A stretch of DNA of 64,000 nucleotides from Actinostola sp. cb2023. Its lineage: Eukaryota; Cnidaria; Anthozoa; Actiniaria; Actinostolidae. Under the pieces are notes generated by a model. The model saw only the letters and a list, made by a program, of their open reading frames with translations. It had not been told where the DNA came from and ran no database searches. The first letter of the stretch is position 1, and every line of letters begins with the position of its first letter. Below, piece after piece: positions 37,599 through 47,692 of this stretch. The stretch lies in contig JAUJYZ010000265.1 of NCBI GenBank assembly GCA_033675265.1, forward strand, positions 157,644 to 221,643. The letters run 5' to 3'. A program made the position numbers and the translations under genes.

Positions 37599-38255
37599 TT
37601 ATTGCACTTATTTATGATGCCATATTTTCCTCTTTGGCAAACATGTTATAAGAACATTGAATTCATGCCATTAAAAATGGTCAAGCTGGCAAATTTCAAT
37701 TTCAAATTTGACTGATTTTAGCAGATTTCTCGATGATACAACAAACGTTGCTTGGAGTCCTATACCCGTTAGCTGATTTGACCTCATTTTATAAAAGCTT
37801 GCCAAAATCTTCAATTTTCTAGGCAAGGAATTTCATTTTTTAATGTTATTTCCTGAAATTTTGGTTTTGGAATATCGGAATTCATTTTGGAACGTGTTTT
37901 ACAAAGCACTATTTTCAGTCAACCATGCTTGTTGACGTTGTTGCGGTACATGCACTCCATTATGAAACTATCTCTTTAAAATACAACACTATTTAGTTTA
38001 GCAGCTTTAAAGCAATTATATTCAACATGTTCAAGATTGATGAGTTCGTGGACCGGCCCTTTCAAAAACACTCGAGATCAATTGGCGTATGCGTTTGTAA
38101 TAAGTCGTGTTCTTGTTGACTTATTGGATCATCATTATTGGACGTTCTTCGTTACTTGAGTTGTGGTTCTAGAGTACTGTCTCTAAGGCTGAGTCTAAAC
38201 TCCTCTTTCTTAACTGTTCTTAACTTAACTGTTTGCGCTAGTTCGAGCTTGGTTG
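37599..38255. other. No gene seen
   Basis: Unique A+T-rich DNA with a short relic of the dispersed repeat (ATTGGCGTATGCGTTTGTAA at 38080) also present near 13242. Confidence 0.4.
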
Positions 38256-38265
38256 TACCGTAAAT

Positions 38266-38425
38266 GCTCGATTAAGCGCCCTGCTTCCAATAAGCGCCCC
38301 CCTCGAATACACGTAACCCCCTCCCCCCCCCCCCTCTCCCCTAGAGGTCTAAAATATTTATAAGCACCCCCCTTCCAATAAGCGCCCCCCTCCTTCCAAT
38401 AAGCGCCCCCTCCCCCTAAAAGAAA
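38266..38425 (+). repeat. AAGCGCCCCC array at the left end of the DIRS-like element
   Basis: Five copies of TTCCAATAAGCGCCCCC-type words with a long C run near 38320-38335. Confidence 0.85.
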
Positions 38426-38954
38426 TACAGAAACAACTCTTGTATTATTTAATAAAATGAAACTTTACCGATAAATAAACAGAAACACGGGTATACCGTC
38501 AATACTCAATACCGTATATCAGTTCATGAGCCACATTACATGCAGATATATTCAATGTTCTCGTAGTTTTGAAGGTATATGAGCTATTTAACTAAGATAT
38601 CCTACAAGTCTGGATAGAAAAATCGTGATGCACTGTGTGGACTCACGTAAAATTGGAAATAAAAAAATCGTGATGCTCTTTGTGGGCTCACGTACGTAGG
38701 ATTTGTGGAGAAAATCGTGTACGCCGTGTGTGAGCTCACGTAGTAATAAGAGAGAATCGTGATGCGCTATATGCAGTCGATATCATTGAAGCTGGTGGCG
38801 GAAAAGGAGGAGGCTGCAGTGGCAAAAGTCATCGAGTAGGCCATTCGTAGACAGTCAACGGCTGGGAGCTCGCGACAGAGGAGATCATTTGGCCGGACGC
38901 GCTGGTATCCATGTACTATATGGGGGTAGAGGGGCTCCCTAAATAGAGGGGCGG

Positions 38955-39020
38955 CAACCCCAGCAATGTTACTCGTGTGGACAACCAGGCCATTTTGGCC
39001 GCGACTGCGTCAAGAGGGCC
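38955..39020 (+). pseudogene. CCHC zinc knuckle of the DIRS-like element
   Basis: The frame reads QQCYSCGQPGHFGRDCVKR, a standard C-x2-C-x4-H-x4-C knuckle, without a long ORF on either side. It is a gag remnant. Confidence 0.75.
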
Positions 39021-39376
39021 GATACCATCTTGATTGGTTGTAATCTCCTCATCGACGATGATAAGGCTTAGTTTGTTATGATAGGGCAGTGATTAATATT
39101 GATGATTTGTAGTGGATTAAAAATGGGTTCTGTTGATTTGATAACTGGTAGTCCTTTACTCTGTGGGGTATCAAAGTTTTGTTTTGTTTTCGTTAACCAG
39201 GCAAGGAGGGATGACACCGCAAGCGTTTTGTCCTCTAGGGCATTCCCTTGTTGCTACGATTCGTCGGGCAGTGGTTGTCATCTCCTCTGAACTTGGGTTC
39301 CCATCCATTTGTTTTCAGTAGTTCGATTAATACCTTGCATTTGTCTCATGTTTTAGCCTAGAACAAAAAACCCACG

Positions 39377-40380
39377 TTGATGGAATTGAAACAATCTCAA
39401 GTGGGAGGGAATTATCCGTCTGGAAAAGTGAAATGGATATTATCGGATGGGAGTCCGAGTTCGGAGGGGATGACAGGAATAAGGGAACTGTTTGTGAATA
39501 TGGAAAGTGTGTTAGCAGGAGATGTTAAGTCAATCGCGAGTGTCCCTTTTCGGGACCCAGAATCGAGTGGGCCGAAGTCCATGCGCACCTGTGTAAAATC
39601 ATCTTATAGGTTATAAAAACGAAGTGGAAGTTGGCGAATGGGTTTCTAGAGGGGTGGATATTCGATCCTTTATTCGTCCATTTGGAGGTGATCTCAAAGG
39701 TGTATAAGAATCGTCAGTCTTGTAAGAGGTTTACTGAGTTAATCAGTCAAACGATTATGAACGGGGGCCGTAACGGTCTTGGGGAAGTAGAGCCTCCATA
39801 CATAATACTCCCTATTACTGTCGAGCCATCTAAGCCGAGATTGTGCATTGCTGCGCGATTGTCAATCTCTGGGCCGGACAAGCATTCCGTGGAGGACCGA
39901 GAAACACTGGGCACTGTCAGTGTCTACAGGTACGTGCCTCTTCATCTCGCTGGACCGGTGTTATCCATTACCAACCGGGTGATTTGATGCTCGGGGTCTT
40001 TTGGGAACCGAGTTTGGCGAAGGCGAAAAATTAGATACAAAGACGTGGGCTGTAGCGAAGGTTTTGGAGTCACTACCTATGGTTATATGGGACTGCCGGT
40101 TGGATGTACAGGTCGATAACCAAACCGTAATTCACACTTGGGGCGTGTTCATATTCCGGTTGGTGACGCAAAGAAACCTCCTGTTGGAACAATTGTACGT
40201 TCTCTCAAGCAGTAACCCAGCAGATTCTCAGGTGTATTGTCTAAAGCGGACTCAATATTGTCTGGAACTGAAATGCTGCACTGGGAGGCGATCGAAAGAG
40301 GGTTTGGTGACTCGTTCGTCCATATCCTAGACCTTATGTTCTTGGATTCCAATATCCAGCGGGACCACCAGGGTGATAAC
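39377..40380 (+). pseudogene. RT/RNase H remnants of the DIRS-like element
   Basis: Frames 39377-39616, 39631-39987 and 40001-40330. The second has LPITVEPSKPRLCIAARLS, the start of RT in YR retroelements. The third has RLDVQVDNQTVIHTWG and LSSSNPAD, RNase H-type motifs. A following frame reads FGDSFVHILDLMFLDSN. The catalytic RT block with the Asp pair is absent between them, pointing to an internal deletion of roughly 150 codons or more. Confidence 0.6.
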
Positions 40381-41219
40381 GGCACGATATAACAGATATA
40401 TCTAAATTTAATCGATATATTTATTACATGTAACTGGAAAGTGTCAACATAAATTCAATACATAGGTGATTGATTTGAGTTTTGATTTGATTTGCCTCTA
40501 CCCAGTTAACGGTTATTGAGTAGTTGCGACGATGGGACGACGACTATAAAGGGTGCAAGTTCGCTCTGGTAGATAAGTGAGCGATATCGTCTCTGTATCT
40601 GGCCGGGATGGTTTGTCTATCAAGGAACAGTCAAATACATGCTGTCTCCTTGTGTCAGTATCTGATCGACTGTACACATATTCCATCGTCAAACTGGACA
40701 CGACTGAGCACATCAGCAGGGCTAAAAATCACTCTAATTCGTTCGTGGCCTTGATGAATGCTTCCAGCAACGAATAAAGTTGTGTTTGGTAAAAAATAAA
40801 AATAAAACACATTTATACATTTACCTGGTTATTTCGCTTGAATAAACATCAATCAAAAGTAGATAACGAGCGCGACTTGCTGCTGGCAGGGACTACCGTA
40901 TATAGTACACAGGGATCCCGTCAAGATTAGTGTCGCTGCTCGCTACGCGCGCAGCAATTACGATTGTGGTGCATTGCTATCTCCCTTACTATCGTGGTGG
41001 CCAATGTCAAAAGCGATTTCCTCCAAGGAATTTTAAAATTAAAATATTAGCCAGACAAGGTTCAAAGGAAGCCATCCTATGCCCAACAAAATATGGTTTT
41101 GTACCATTCTCAACACCTTGGGACTTATGGGCTTTCAATTAAAGATTTTAAATGGAAGAAATTAACAAACTCTACAGAAATTGTAATAACTTTTTTGTTT
41201 AAATTTATTGTGGCCACTA

Positions 41220-41730
41220 GCATTTGGTGCCAGACTGTTCGTGCCTTCAGTTGGCTTCCCTCGTTTATGTCCGGTCACAGGTATCGAAGTGTACCGATGG
41301 CGGTTGGCGAGCTAATGGTTTATTCCATTAATACGCGAGTGTTATCGGTTTAGGCCTTTAAAACTTGCGGGAGAGGTTTCAACTGCACCACTGGATTCGC
41401 CTGCAGCTCATAATCGTTTAGCGATCTGCGCCTCATCAGTATATGGAAGTCGCAAAATTACGCTGCATGCATGGATTGAGAAGTGGTTGTGCAATTTCTC
41501 TAGCAACGTGTGGAGCGGAATTGGAAACAGTGACGAACCACGTTGGCTGGAGGACTGCAGGTACAGCACGTCATTACATCAATATGGAGCAAGTGTTAAG
41601 GTCTGGAGGTCTGGGGATTCATTAGCAGAGCGGCCATTGGACCTAGATGAATCATACCAGGGACAGAACGAATTTATGGGCGTCACACGAGCCTTTGCAA
41701 TGACTGAGGGAGACCCAAACAAACTCTAGG
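41220..41730 (+). pseudogene. Tyrosine recombinase C-terminal fragment
   Basis: The frame at 41443-41625 contains CMHGLRSGCAISLATCG and VTNHVGWRTAGTARHYINM. This is the Arg-containing box and the final Tyr (HYI) of tyrosine recombinases, with GWRT before it as in DIRS/Ngaro enzymes. The N-terminal half, which should hold the first Arg, is degraded in the frames 41093-41353. Confidence 0.7.
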
Positions 41731-42250
41731 CAACATTAATATATTCTTATTATATACAGCAGTATATGGTAGAGATAGTTCTCCGGTTTTATAGACCAAT
41801 GTCACAAGTATGCGCGTGCTACAGCCGTGAGCTGCACGAGACATGTTGTGATGCGTCAGCCTTTCCTAGTCAAATTGATGTCTATTGTTCTAGATGGAAC
41901 TTGACAGGCTAAAGTACGCGCACATTCGGTTCAGGGGAGATAATGGCTGCATAATATTCAGCTGCCTCGCTATTGCTTTAGACGTCGTACATAAAGAAGG
42001 TATTCAGCGGGAAAGCTTGTTGAACTTTATATGGGGGAGGGGATTTATTAAGGATTGGGAAGACCAACCAGAGTATGTCAGACAAAACCAGAATGTGAAG
42101 CATCCGAAGCGTATAGTGTGAGGCCTAGGGCTACTCAGTACTAAGAGATGAGACAGGGAGGGCGTGCCCATACCTTAATGCTAATAAGGCAGCAGAAAGG
42201 ATATTGTACTATACTACAGTACCGTATATAAGAAAACATTGAGTTCAACA
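41731..42250 (+). other. 3' part of the DIRS-like element, one short ORF
   Basis: The ORF at 41894-42121 (MELDRLKYAHIRFRGDNG...) is 75 residues and unrecognised. The rest has no coding signal. Confidence 0.35.
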
Positions 42251-42334
42251 TCCGAGAAAAGAAATAAGCGCCTCCCCCTAGAGGTCTAAAAAACATTATA
42301 AGCGCCCGGGGAGCTAAATCTAGCATTTACGGTA

Positions 42335-42957
42335 TTTATATTGAAATCCTTGTATAACTAGTTTTGTATAGTTTGAATGACGAGTGTTTAGATTAACATA
42401 AGTGGGCGATTTAGAAAAGCTTGAAAACTAAATAACTAATTAGTACTAAATAGCACTAATGAAACAATAGAAAACAATAGAAATAGCACTATTTAGTACT
42501 ATTTAAAGTTAGTACTATTTCACGCTTTTATTAAATTGCACTCTATATCTGAACAATTCGTCGATGACTAAGTATAGAATTGAATATCACGGCAATCATG
42601 ATCAGTATTTGAATCTTAGTACAACTCTTAGCTTAGTGGAGATATTTTTAAAATTAGTTGAAAATACTGAAACAATAGATCCTAATGAAGGACGCTACAA
42701 TTCTACGAGTCGCTATGTCGTAGTACTGCGCAAGGCATGTAAAACCAGTTATATCTAGTTTCTGCAGCTGTCCATGTTTCGTTGAGTTGAACCATGGACT
42801 TTGACCTGGACTTTGGTAGCGTCTCATTAGTTCGATTGAACGACCAACAGCTGTTTTTAGGAAGATAATGGCTATTGAACTTTGTACATTTCGAGCAAAG
42901 AGCAAGGTTGTCATAGCGACAACTTGACGAGGAAATGGCGATTCTGCCTTCATCACA
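42335..42957. other. Flank with MITE relic, no gene seen
   Basis: 42430-42545 has TTAGTACTAAATAGCACTAAT and TTTCACGC words of the 36250 MITE type. The rest is unassigned. Confidence 0.4.
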
Positions 42958-43125
42958 CGTTTGTATGTGAAATGAGCGTGTTTTTAAAAGGTTGAAGTGA
43001 TCGATGGCTTGCCTTCGATACAACATCATTTCTCTTCTGCATATTAAACACAACTGCTTCTCTCTCGATACAGCACGAGCTTCTATACAGCACTTCTAGT
43101 CGGTAATAGAGCGAACAATACTTCA
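42958..43125. repeat. Dispersed repeat, second copy
   Basis: Matches 12655-12810 closely, including AACATCATTTCTCTTCTGCA. It lies at the left of the Polinton region. Confidence 0.75.
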
Positions 43126-43136
43126 GTAGTATAGTA

Positions 43137-43378
43137 TGCCTATGTTCAGCTACCTTTTACGGATTCCTATCGGTAGACGTTCGGGATCCGTTCGGAGACC
43201 TGGCCCGAGATCTTCATCGGAAACCACCTCGCGTGTGACGTTGCACGGAGCGCGCGGCCCCGGGCAACTGTCGCACGAAGCGATTTCCGATGAAGGCCTC
43301 GGGCCAAGTGTCGAATGCGGATGTCGAACGTCGGCCGAAAGGAATCCGAAAATAGATAGCGAGAACATAGGCATCGTC
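43137..43378. repeat. Foldback repeat, about 115-bp imperfect arms
   Basis: GCCTATGTTC at 43137 pairs with GAACATAGGC ending 43374. The arms stay complementary, with about 15-20% mismatches, through CGGATTCCT, GACGTTCGG, GGCCCGAG, CTTCATCGGAAA and the GC-rich centre. Both strands are open by symmetry; no gene is implied. It may be a foldback MITE or, less likely, related to the Polinton terminus. Confidence 0.85.
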
Positions 43379-43388
43379 TGTACTTTCT

Positions 43389-43411
43389 GCTGCTGCTGCT
43401 GCTGCTACGGG
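43389..43411. repeat. CTG microsatellite
   Basis: About seven (CTG) units. Confidence 0.9.
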
Positions 43412-43499
43412 AGAGATGTGTCTTGGAAGAGGAGCTGTAGGTAAATGAGACGTGGAGAAGATGTCAGGGTGTATATAGAGTTGGAGACTGACGGGGTTA

Positions 43500-43590
43500 A
43501 GGAATGTCAAGAATGTGTGGAATGGGAGGAACGAAAAGAATACCACGTATGTAAAGAATGTGTTTTATTTTTGAATTCTAAACGTGTGAT
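43500..43590 (-). repeat. 3'-end repeat shared with 44245-44341
   Basis: AAGAATGTGTTTTATTT(T)GAATTCTAAACGTGTG is found at 43556-43590 and at 44306-44341, each just after the stop of a minus-strand gene. On the minus strand it contains AATAAA, so it looks like a duplicated 3' UTR/poly(A) module. Confidence 0.65.
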
Positions 43591-43607
43591 TACAATTGTG
43601 AGTGTGA

Positions 43608-44144
43608 TCAATCTAGTTCTTCTGGGTCAAATGAAAGCTTTCCCTTGTTTCTTTTCGAGGGTGGAAAACCAAACAAACTACTCTGCTTCTTCTTCTTCTT
43701 TCCCTCCTTGCTCTCTTCACATTCATCCCCTTTGTTTTCAGTTTGATATCGCTTCTGATCATTTGGGCTAAGATTACAGTTAAATACGTGACGGTTCTTT
43801 ATCCAATACTCGTAAGCCAAAACTGCATCCACTGTAGGTGCTTTAAAGAACTTATCTGATTCTACCACATGGTAATACCACTCAGCAGGAAAACTAAACT
43901 CTTGTTTTATTCCCACGCGTATGACAGTCACTTGATCGTCTAAGACCACATTCTTGGTTTCCTTGTACACTTCTTCTGAAGGAGATGTTATTGTTTGGGC
44001 TTTTCACTTTATTTGATTGACGGGGTCCATGTTGAATTTCACAACTATAGAATTTGGTTGATCAACTGTTACACTTTGTACATTCACTTTTTGCAAAAGA
44101 TCTTCCAGAACCGCTAAAGGCGTCATCTTAGATCCGGATAACAT
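43608..44144 (-). pseudogene. Polinton left-end protein, in-frame stop
   Basis: ATG at 44142-44144. The frame is interrupted by TGA at 44004-44006 and then stays open to 43608 in the same phase. The upper part has LAVLEDLLQKVNVQSV, the lower part FPAEWYYHVVESDKFF, and the protein ends with a Lys-rich acidic tail. I do not recognise it. The conserved phase on both sides suggests a nonsense change in a formerly continuous gene of about 178 codons. A poly(A)-type signal (TTTATT on the plus strand, i.e. AATAAA) follows at about 43563. Confidence 0.55.
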
Positions 44145-44326
44145 TTCCTTCAAGTTTTGGTGTGTGGATCAAACTAACCCCGTACTCAAATACTCTTTCG
44201 CTTCTTATAACTCATTTTCAAACTCATTTCCATCCTTCCTCGGAAAGAGCGAATGTAAAGAATGTTTGGAAAAGGGAAAGAACGAGAAGAATGTCAAGTA
44301 TGCAAAGAATGTGTTTTATTTAAATT

Positions 44327-45049
44327 CTAAACGTGTGCACAGCGTTTGTACTGAAGATAAGCTTCTCTTGGATTGATGTTTTTAGGACCAGTGAATTTCT
44401 CTTTGGTTTCTCGGATCAGGTAGAGTTGATGATCGTCAGCCTCATCTTCTTTCATAGTTAGCATAGTCACAGTCACTCCATCTTTCTTGATGTAAGAGTT
44501 GAACTTGAGAAATTTATCGATTTCATAGGCCCATGATGCAATAGAATAGTCTGGATAGATTAGAAGGCTGTAAAATTTACGAGACATTCGATGTGCAAAA
44601 AGGGTAATGAAGACCCCATTTTTCAGATGGGTGCGTTGTTTGGCTGTTATCTTTTCGTCACGCATTTGAAGTAGGGAGAAAACACTGAAGGAGGAATGGA
44701 TCTCGTGAATATGGTTTTCCAAGGTGTTGTGGATTTGGTTAAAGTGTGGATGGTTGTAAGGAATACCATATTTTGCCATCATTGTGGGCAGGAACTTGAT
44801 CATTTCCACATAACACTCAGAACTTTTCATTAAAGGATAGATGTGGTCGAACATCTCGGTCCAAACGGATTCTTGGTCAAAGTGCCAAACATCCCATTGT
44901 CCAAAAAACCCATGCAGCTCATTTTGTTCATCCACTTTTTTTGCATCAGCAATTCTCTTGGAGGTGTAATAATAGAGACAGTTGAAAAACACTTTAAGCT
45001 CATTCACCTCCTCAGGGATGAGAACACGAGCGCTTCGTAGCATCATCAT
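44327..45049 (-). CDS. Polinton protein of unknown function, 240 aa
   Basis: An intact ORF from the ATG at 45047-45049. It is mixed alpha/beta with no transmembrane segment; recognisable stretches are VFFNCLYYYTSKRIADAKK, FGQWDVWHFDQESVW and LLIYPDYSIASWAYEIDKF. Many aromatic residues and a central helix-rich region suggest a folded enzyme or replication accessory protein, but I know no family. A TATA box (GTATATAG on plus, 45101-45108) lies about 55 bp upstream. It is followed by the repeated 3' module at 44306-44341. Confidence 0.7.
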   Translation of the reverse strand: MMMLRSARVLIPEEVNELKVFFNCLYYYTSKRIADAKKVDEQNELHGFFGQWDVWHFDQESVWTEMFDHIYPLMKSSECYVEMIKFLPTMMAKYGIPYNHPHFNQIHNTLENHIHEIHSSFSVFSLLQMRDEKITAKQRTHLKNGVFITLFAHRMSRKFYSLLIYPDYSIASWAYEIDKFLKFNSYIKKDGVTVTMLTMKEDEADDHQLYLIRETKEKFTGPKNINPREAYLQYKRCAHV

Positions 45050-45242
45050 GAATGTCTGAACTCAGAGTAGAAAATGATATGTTTTGCTTTGAGACGTAAA
45101 GTATATAGAGTGAAATGGAATGTTAAAGTTATTCGAGTGTGTAAAGTATGTGAGGTATGTAAGGTATGGATGGTATTTCAAAAACAAAATGAAACAGTCA
45201 ACACATGTTGTTTTGTTAAACGGTTTTTATTGTTTTTTATCG

Positions 45243-45908
45243 TTACATGGAAGATAATATAATTTTATGATTATCATAAAATGTGGTAGCACAGACGATA
45301 CAAAATGTTTTTTTAAAGTGTTCAATAAAACAGGGTTCACATTCCAATCCACAGAAGTTGGGTTTAGTACAGGTTGATGTATGAGAACAATTGTTCCATT
45401 GGGTTAACGTATCTTCGAAGGTTCTTTGTGAAGCATGAAAGTTCAAGTGGTCGAACGTCGTCCATTGTTTCACCATGTCTTTAATCGTGGTATAAGGAAT
45501 ATGATCGGCAATCAGAATGTGAAGATAGGTGGGAAACCATTGATTAAAACACTTGATGGAAGATTGTTGTTCCAGATTGATATGTGTGTAAATGCTTCAT
45601 CCAGTTTCTTGTTAAAGTCTGCCGGCAAGGCTGTATCAACCCATCGAAGAGCCCCATAGGTTACCAAAGCTTTCATCATGTTTGTTTCTTTATCAGTAAG
45701 AAGGCAATCCTCTAGTATCAGGGAACTTGATGTAGTAGTCACAGCCATCCGGTTGACGATATTTGACACAACGATGAACGACGTAGCGCTTATAAACTCC
45801 ACAAGGGAGAAAAATGAAAGAGATCCATGGAAGTCTTTTTGTTTCCATCTGACATTTTTCACGACAGAAACAATACATGGTGTGGTTTGATCCTAGAGAG
45901 TCCACCAT
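45243..45908 (-). pseudogene. Cys-rich Polinton protein, two frameshifts
   Basis: Three successive frames (45693-45908, then 45512-45720, then 45243-45500) carry continuous-looking protein. The first has CFCREKCQ and LPCGVYKRYVVHRCVKYRQ; the second a helical part with DCLLTDKETNMMKALV; the third CTKPNFCGLECEPCFIEH and FCIVCATTF. The Cys pairs at both ends suggest zinc binding, perhaps nucleic-acid binding. The frame changes near 45710 and 45515 break it. The start ATG overlaps the stop of the upstream GRF-finger gene by about 16 bp. Confidence 0.6.
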
Positions 45909-46399
45909 CCTGGTTCTTTGTTTTCCAACTGAACTTTCGTTTCGTCATCGGTTTTTATCTTTTTTTGAGGAGGAGGGGGTGGAGGGGAATCTTGAGCAGC
46001 AGCAGTCTGTTCTTTGTTTTCAAAGAAGTCTTTGCACCACTTGAAATAGCCACAGGTGAAATTGGGGAAAGGCACTGCGCAGGCAAAGAAGGGGCGTCCG
46101 TCATTCTGCTTTGAGTGGCTGACACAGAGTTTGGTCCACAGGTTATGATAACACACAGGGAACTGTTTCATCTTGGGGAGATTTCCATTGAATGCTTTGT
46201 AGACAGATTTGAGATCTTTTTCATTCGTTTTCATGTTACATCCCAAATCCAGTTGCTTTAGATTTGCTTCTCTTGATAAAAGATCTTTGATTCGATCGGC
46301 CTCGGAGAGGGCCTTGTAGTCCACAGTAGTTCCACAATAAATCATCCGTCCATCTAGGTTCTTGACTTTTTTCCCACAGAAGCAAAGAGGTCCTTCCAT
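45893..46399 (-). CDS. GRF-type zinc finger protein
   Basis: I choose the ATG at 46397-46399, because the frame upstream to 46489 begins with a GTG and has no ATG. The C-terminal half carries CYHNLWTKLCVSHSKQNDGR, then FFACAVPFPNFTCGYFKWC. This fits the GRF zinc finger (C...GR-x-F-x-x-C...C-G-x-F-x-W), found in topoisomerase III, APE2 and NEIL3, where it binds single-stranded DNA. An N-terminal CFCGKK pair may be a second site. The tail is proline- then acid-rich. A role in replication or repair of the element is inferred. Confidence 0.7.
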   Translation of the reverse strand: MEGPLCFCGKKVKNLDGRMIYCGTTVDYKALSEADRIKDLLSREANLKQLDLGCNMKTNEKDLKSVYKAFNGNLPKMKQFPVCYHNLWTKLCVSHSKQNDGRPFFACAVPFPNFTCGYFKWCKDFFENKEQTAAAQDSPPPPPPQKKIKTDDETKVQLENKEPGWWTL

Positions 46400-46442
46400 G
46401 ACTTCGCGAATGGTATTGACCGCTAAACCAAATCTGTGTGTT

Positions 46443-46706
46443 TTACATGAAAGCACATCCTTTTGTAGAGTTCCCTTTTTTATCCTCACTTTGGTGTTGA
46501 ATGGATGATTCTAATTGGTTGTCATGATAAAGCACCACCCTTTCTAGGGTTTCCATTATTTGTATTACATTCCGTTCATAGCTTTTCACCTGGGGGCGGA
46601 AAGATCCCACCATCATGAAAGGTGTCAAAGAGTGAATGTGTGCATACCATTCTTGCTTGATCAGAATCAAAAATTCTTGAAGTTCTTTGCGCACTTGAGA
46701 TGCCAT
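46443..46706 (-). CDS. Small helical Polinton protein, 87 aa
   Basis: Starts with MASQVRKELQEFLILIKQEW and continues as amphipathic helix, ending in a charged tail. No family recognised. It lies between the core protein gene (stop 46718) and the GRF-finger gene, with 11-bp spacing upstream, so it is probably cotranscribed. Confidence 0.55.
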   Translation of the reverse strand: MASQVRKELQEFLILIKQEWYAHIHSLTPFMMVGSFRPQVKSYERNVIQIMETLERVVLYHDNQLESSIQHQSEDKKGNSTKGCAFM

Positions 46707-46717
46707 GATGGGACGTT

Positions 46718-46957
46718 TTATTTGTCTAAATGTTTAATTAATTTCTTTGTTCCGTATCCTGCACCAGCCCCCACGGCTCCAAGGGCGGCAGCCGCCGCTG
46801 CTGCTTTAGCAGCTGCGATTGCTGCTGGAATGAGGGCTTGTAAGGGCAAAAATCCACCTACTTGCTGACGTTTTTTTTTGTTTGTTTTCGTCTTACCGCT
46901 TCCTATTTGGGGATGTAATGGTTTTCTATGTCGTCGGCGTCGTCGACGTCGTGGCAT
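46718..46957 (-). CDS. Adenovirus pX/mu-like core protein, 79 aa
   Basis: Residues 2-12 are almost all Arg. Lys-rich residues 21-30 follow, then QVGGFLPLQALIPAAIAAAK and an Ala/Gly hydrophobic segment to residue 68, ending Lys-rich. A basic block, then Gly-Gly and a hydrophobic Leu-Pro-Leu...Ile-Pro-Ala-Ala segment is the layout of adenoviral core protein X (mu), which condenses virion DNA and is cut by the viral protease. The Q-x-G-G at 32-35 is a plausible cut site. A shared TATA element at 46979-46988 is 22 bp upstream. Confidence 0.65.
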   Translation of the reverse strand: MPRRRRRRRHRKPLHPQIGSGKTKTNKKKRQQVGGFLPLQALIPAAIAAAKAAAAAAALGAVGAGAGYGTKKLIKHLDK

Positions 46958-46976
46958 GTTTTTATCTTTCTGTGAG

Positions 46977-46990
46977 AGTTATATATTAGA
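46977..46990. promoter_or_regulatory. Divergent TATA box
   Basis: GTTATATATTAG lies between the minus-strand core gene (ATG 46957) and the plus-strand gene starting at 47026, so it may serve both. Confidence 0.55.
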
Positions 46991-47025
46991 CCCCTGTGAG
47001 CATTTCATTTTTATACGTTTATGTC

Positions 47026-47277
47026 ATGGATCGAGATACAGCAGTTTCGAAGTCTCTCGCTCACTTTATATCCGAGGAAACTCGAGGGGCAGTTGAGATG
47101 TTGCATCGATTTACGACAGTTTTAGATCACGATCACCTAACAAAAGAAAGAGATAACCTTTGCAACTTGATGGATGAGATAGTGAATGAAATGACAATTC
47201 TTGTCGAGTCTTTAGCTCGGTTGAAACGTCGTTATAGCACGTTAACCCAAGGAGTTGTGGATGAAGTCGACCGATGA
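47026..47277 (+). CDS. Small coiled-coil Polinton protein, 83 aa
   Basis: MDRDTAVSKSLAHFISEETR opens an all-helical protein with heptad-like hydrophobics (LCNLMDEIVNEMTILVESLARL). I start at 47026, 40 bp after the TATA box; upstream codons of the same frame read through the promoter. Function unknown; perhaps a virion or assembly factor. Confidence 0.55.
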   Translation: MDRDTAVSKSLAHFISEETRGAVEMLHRFTTVLDHDHLTKERDNLCNLMDEIVNEMTILVESLARLKRRYSTLTQGVVDEVDR

Positions 47278-47286
47278 TATAAATGG
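47274..47286 (+). promoter_or_regulatory. TATA box of the Arg-tailed core protein
   Basis: GATGATATAAATGG lies 45 bp before the ATG at 47330 and overlaps the preceding stop codon. Confidence 0.55.
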
Positions 47287-47329
47287 AAGGAAGGAAACAA
47301 ATGAAAAAACCTGTTGAATTAAAAAAAAA

Positions 47330-47611
47330 ATGCGACGTCAAACGGGTGGGCTTACTTTCCCACTCCGAAGAGGCATTCTTAATGGGATAGCCTCTCCTTT
47401 CATTAACAGATCATTGGGGGCATTGGAAAACAACTTGCATGGCCTGATTAGTAAAAAAGTCAAGAATAAAAAGGTGTCTGCATTCTTGAAGAATCAACTG
47501 AAAAGCGCTACCCCGTTTGTTAAGGACATTGTTAAAGACGCCATCAAGAAACAAGCAGGTGGGAGAAGAAGAAGAAGAAGAAGACGTCGGCGCCGAAAAG
47601 GAAGAAGATAA
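47330..47611 (+). CDS. Basic core-like protein with Arg tail, 93 aa
   Basis: Begins MRRQTGGLTFPLRRGI and ends with a run of about 12 Arg after KKQAGG. Between them is an amphipathic helical part (FLKNQLKSATPFVKDIVKDAI). Two Q-x-G-G motifs (4-7 and near 74-77) fit cleavage by the element's protease, which would free a poly-Arg DNA-binding peptide as in adenoviral core proteins. Homology is not proven. Confidence 0.6.
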   Translation: MRRQTGGLTFPLRRGILNGIASPFINRSLGALENNLHGLISKKVKNKKVSAFLKNQLKSATPFVKDIVKDAIKKQAGGRRRRRRRRRRRKGRR

Positions 47612-47614
47612 TTA

Positions 47615-47692
47615 TTATAATTGTTTTTCCCGCCGGCGCCAAACCAGATAATTATTGTAATTATTTTTTCCGCCGGCGCCAAACCAGATAAT
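47615..47692. repeat. 39-bp tandem duplication
   Basis: GATAATTATTATAATTGTTTTTCCCGCCGGCGCCAAACCA-type unit twice, with one or two differences. It carries the palindrome GCCGGCGCC. Confidence 0.85.

Larger units (their letters stand above)
38256..42334 (+). mobile_element. DIRS-like tyrosine-recombinase retroelement relic
   Basis: Ends are inverted (TACCGTAAATGCT at 38256 and its complement ending 42334). Each flank also carries AAGCGCC-rich DNA with a direct repeat, CCCCTAGAGGTCTAAAA, at 38338 and 42276. Inside, in order: a CCHC knuckle, an RT-like fragment, an RNase H-like fragment with NPAD, and a tyrosine recombinase C-terminus. Inverted ends plus recombinase plus RT fit DIRS-type elements, which lack LTRs and integrase. 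The RT centre is missing, so the copy is dead. Confidence 0.65.

Noticed and set aside
43136..43546. ORFs on both strands with similar Arg/Pro-rich proteins
   Set aside because: They mirror each other because the region is an imperfect palindrome.
46996..47025. Upstream start for the 83-aa plus-strand protein
   Set aside because: These codons run through the leader just after the TATA box; the ATG at 47026 is the natural start.
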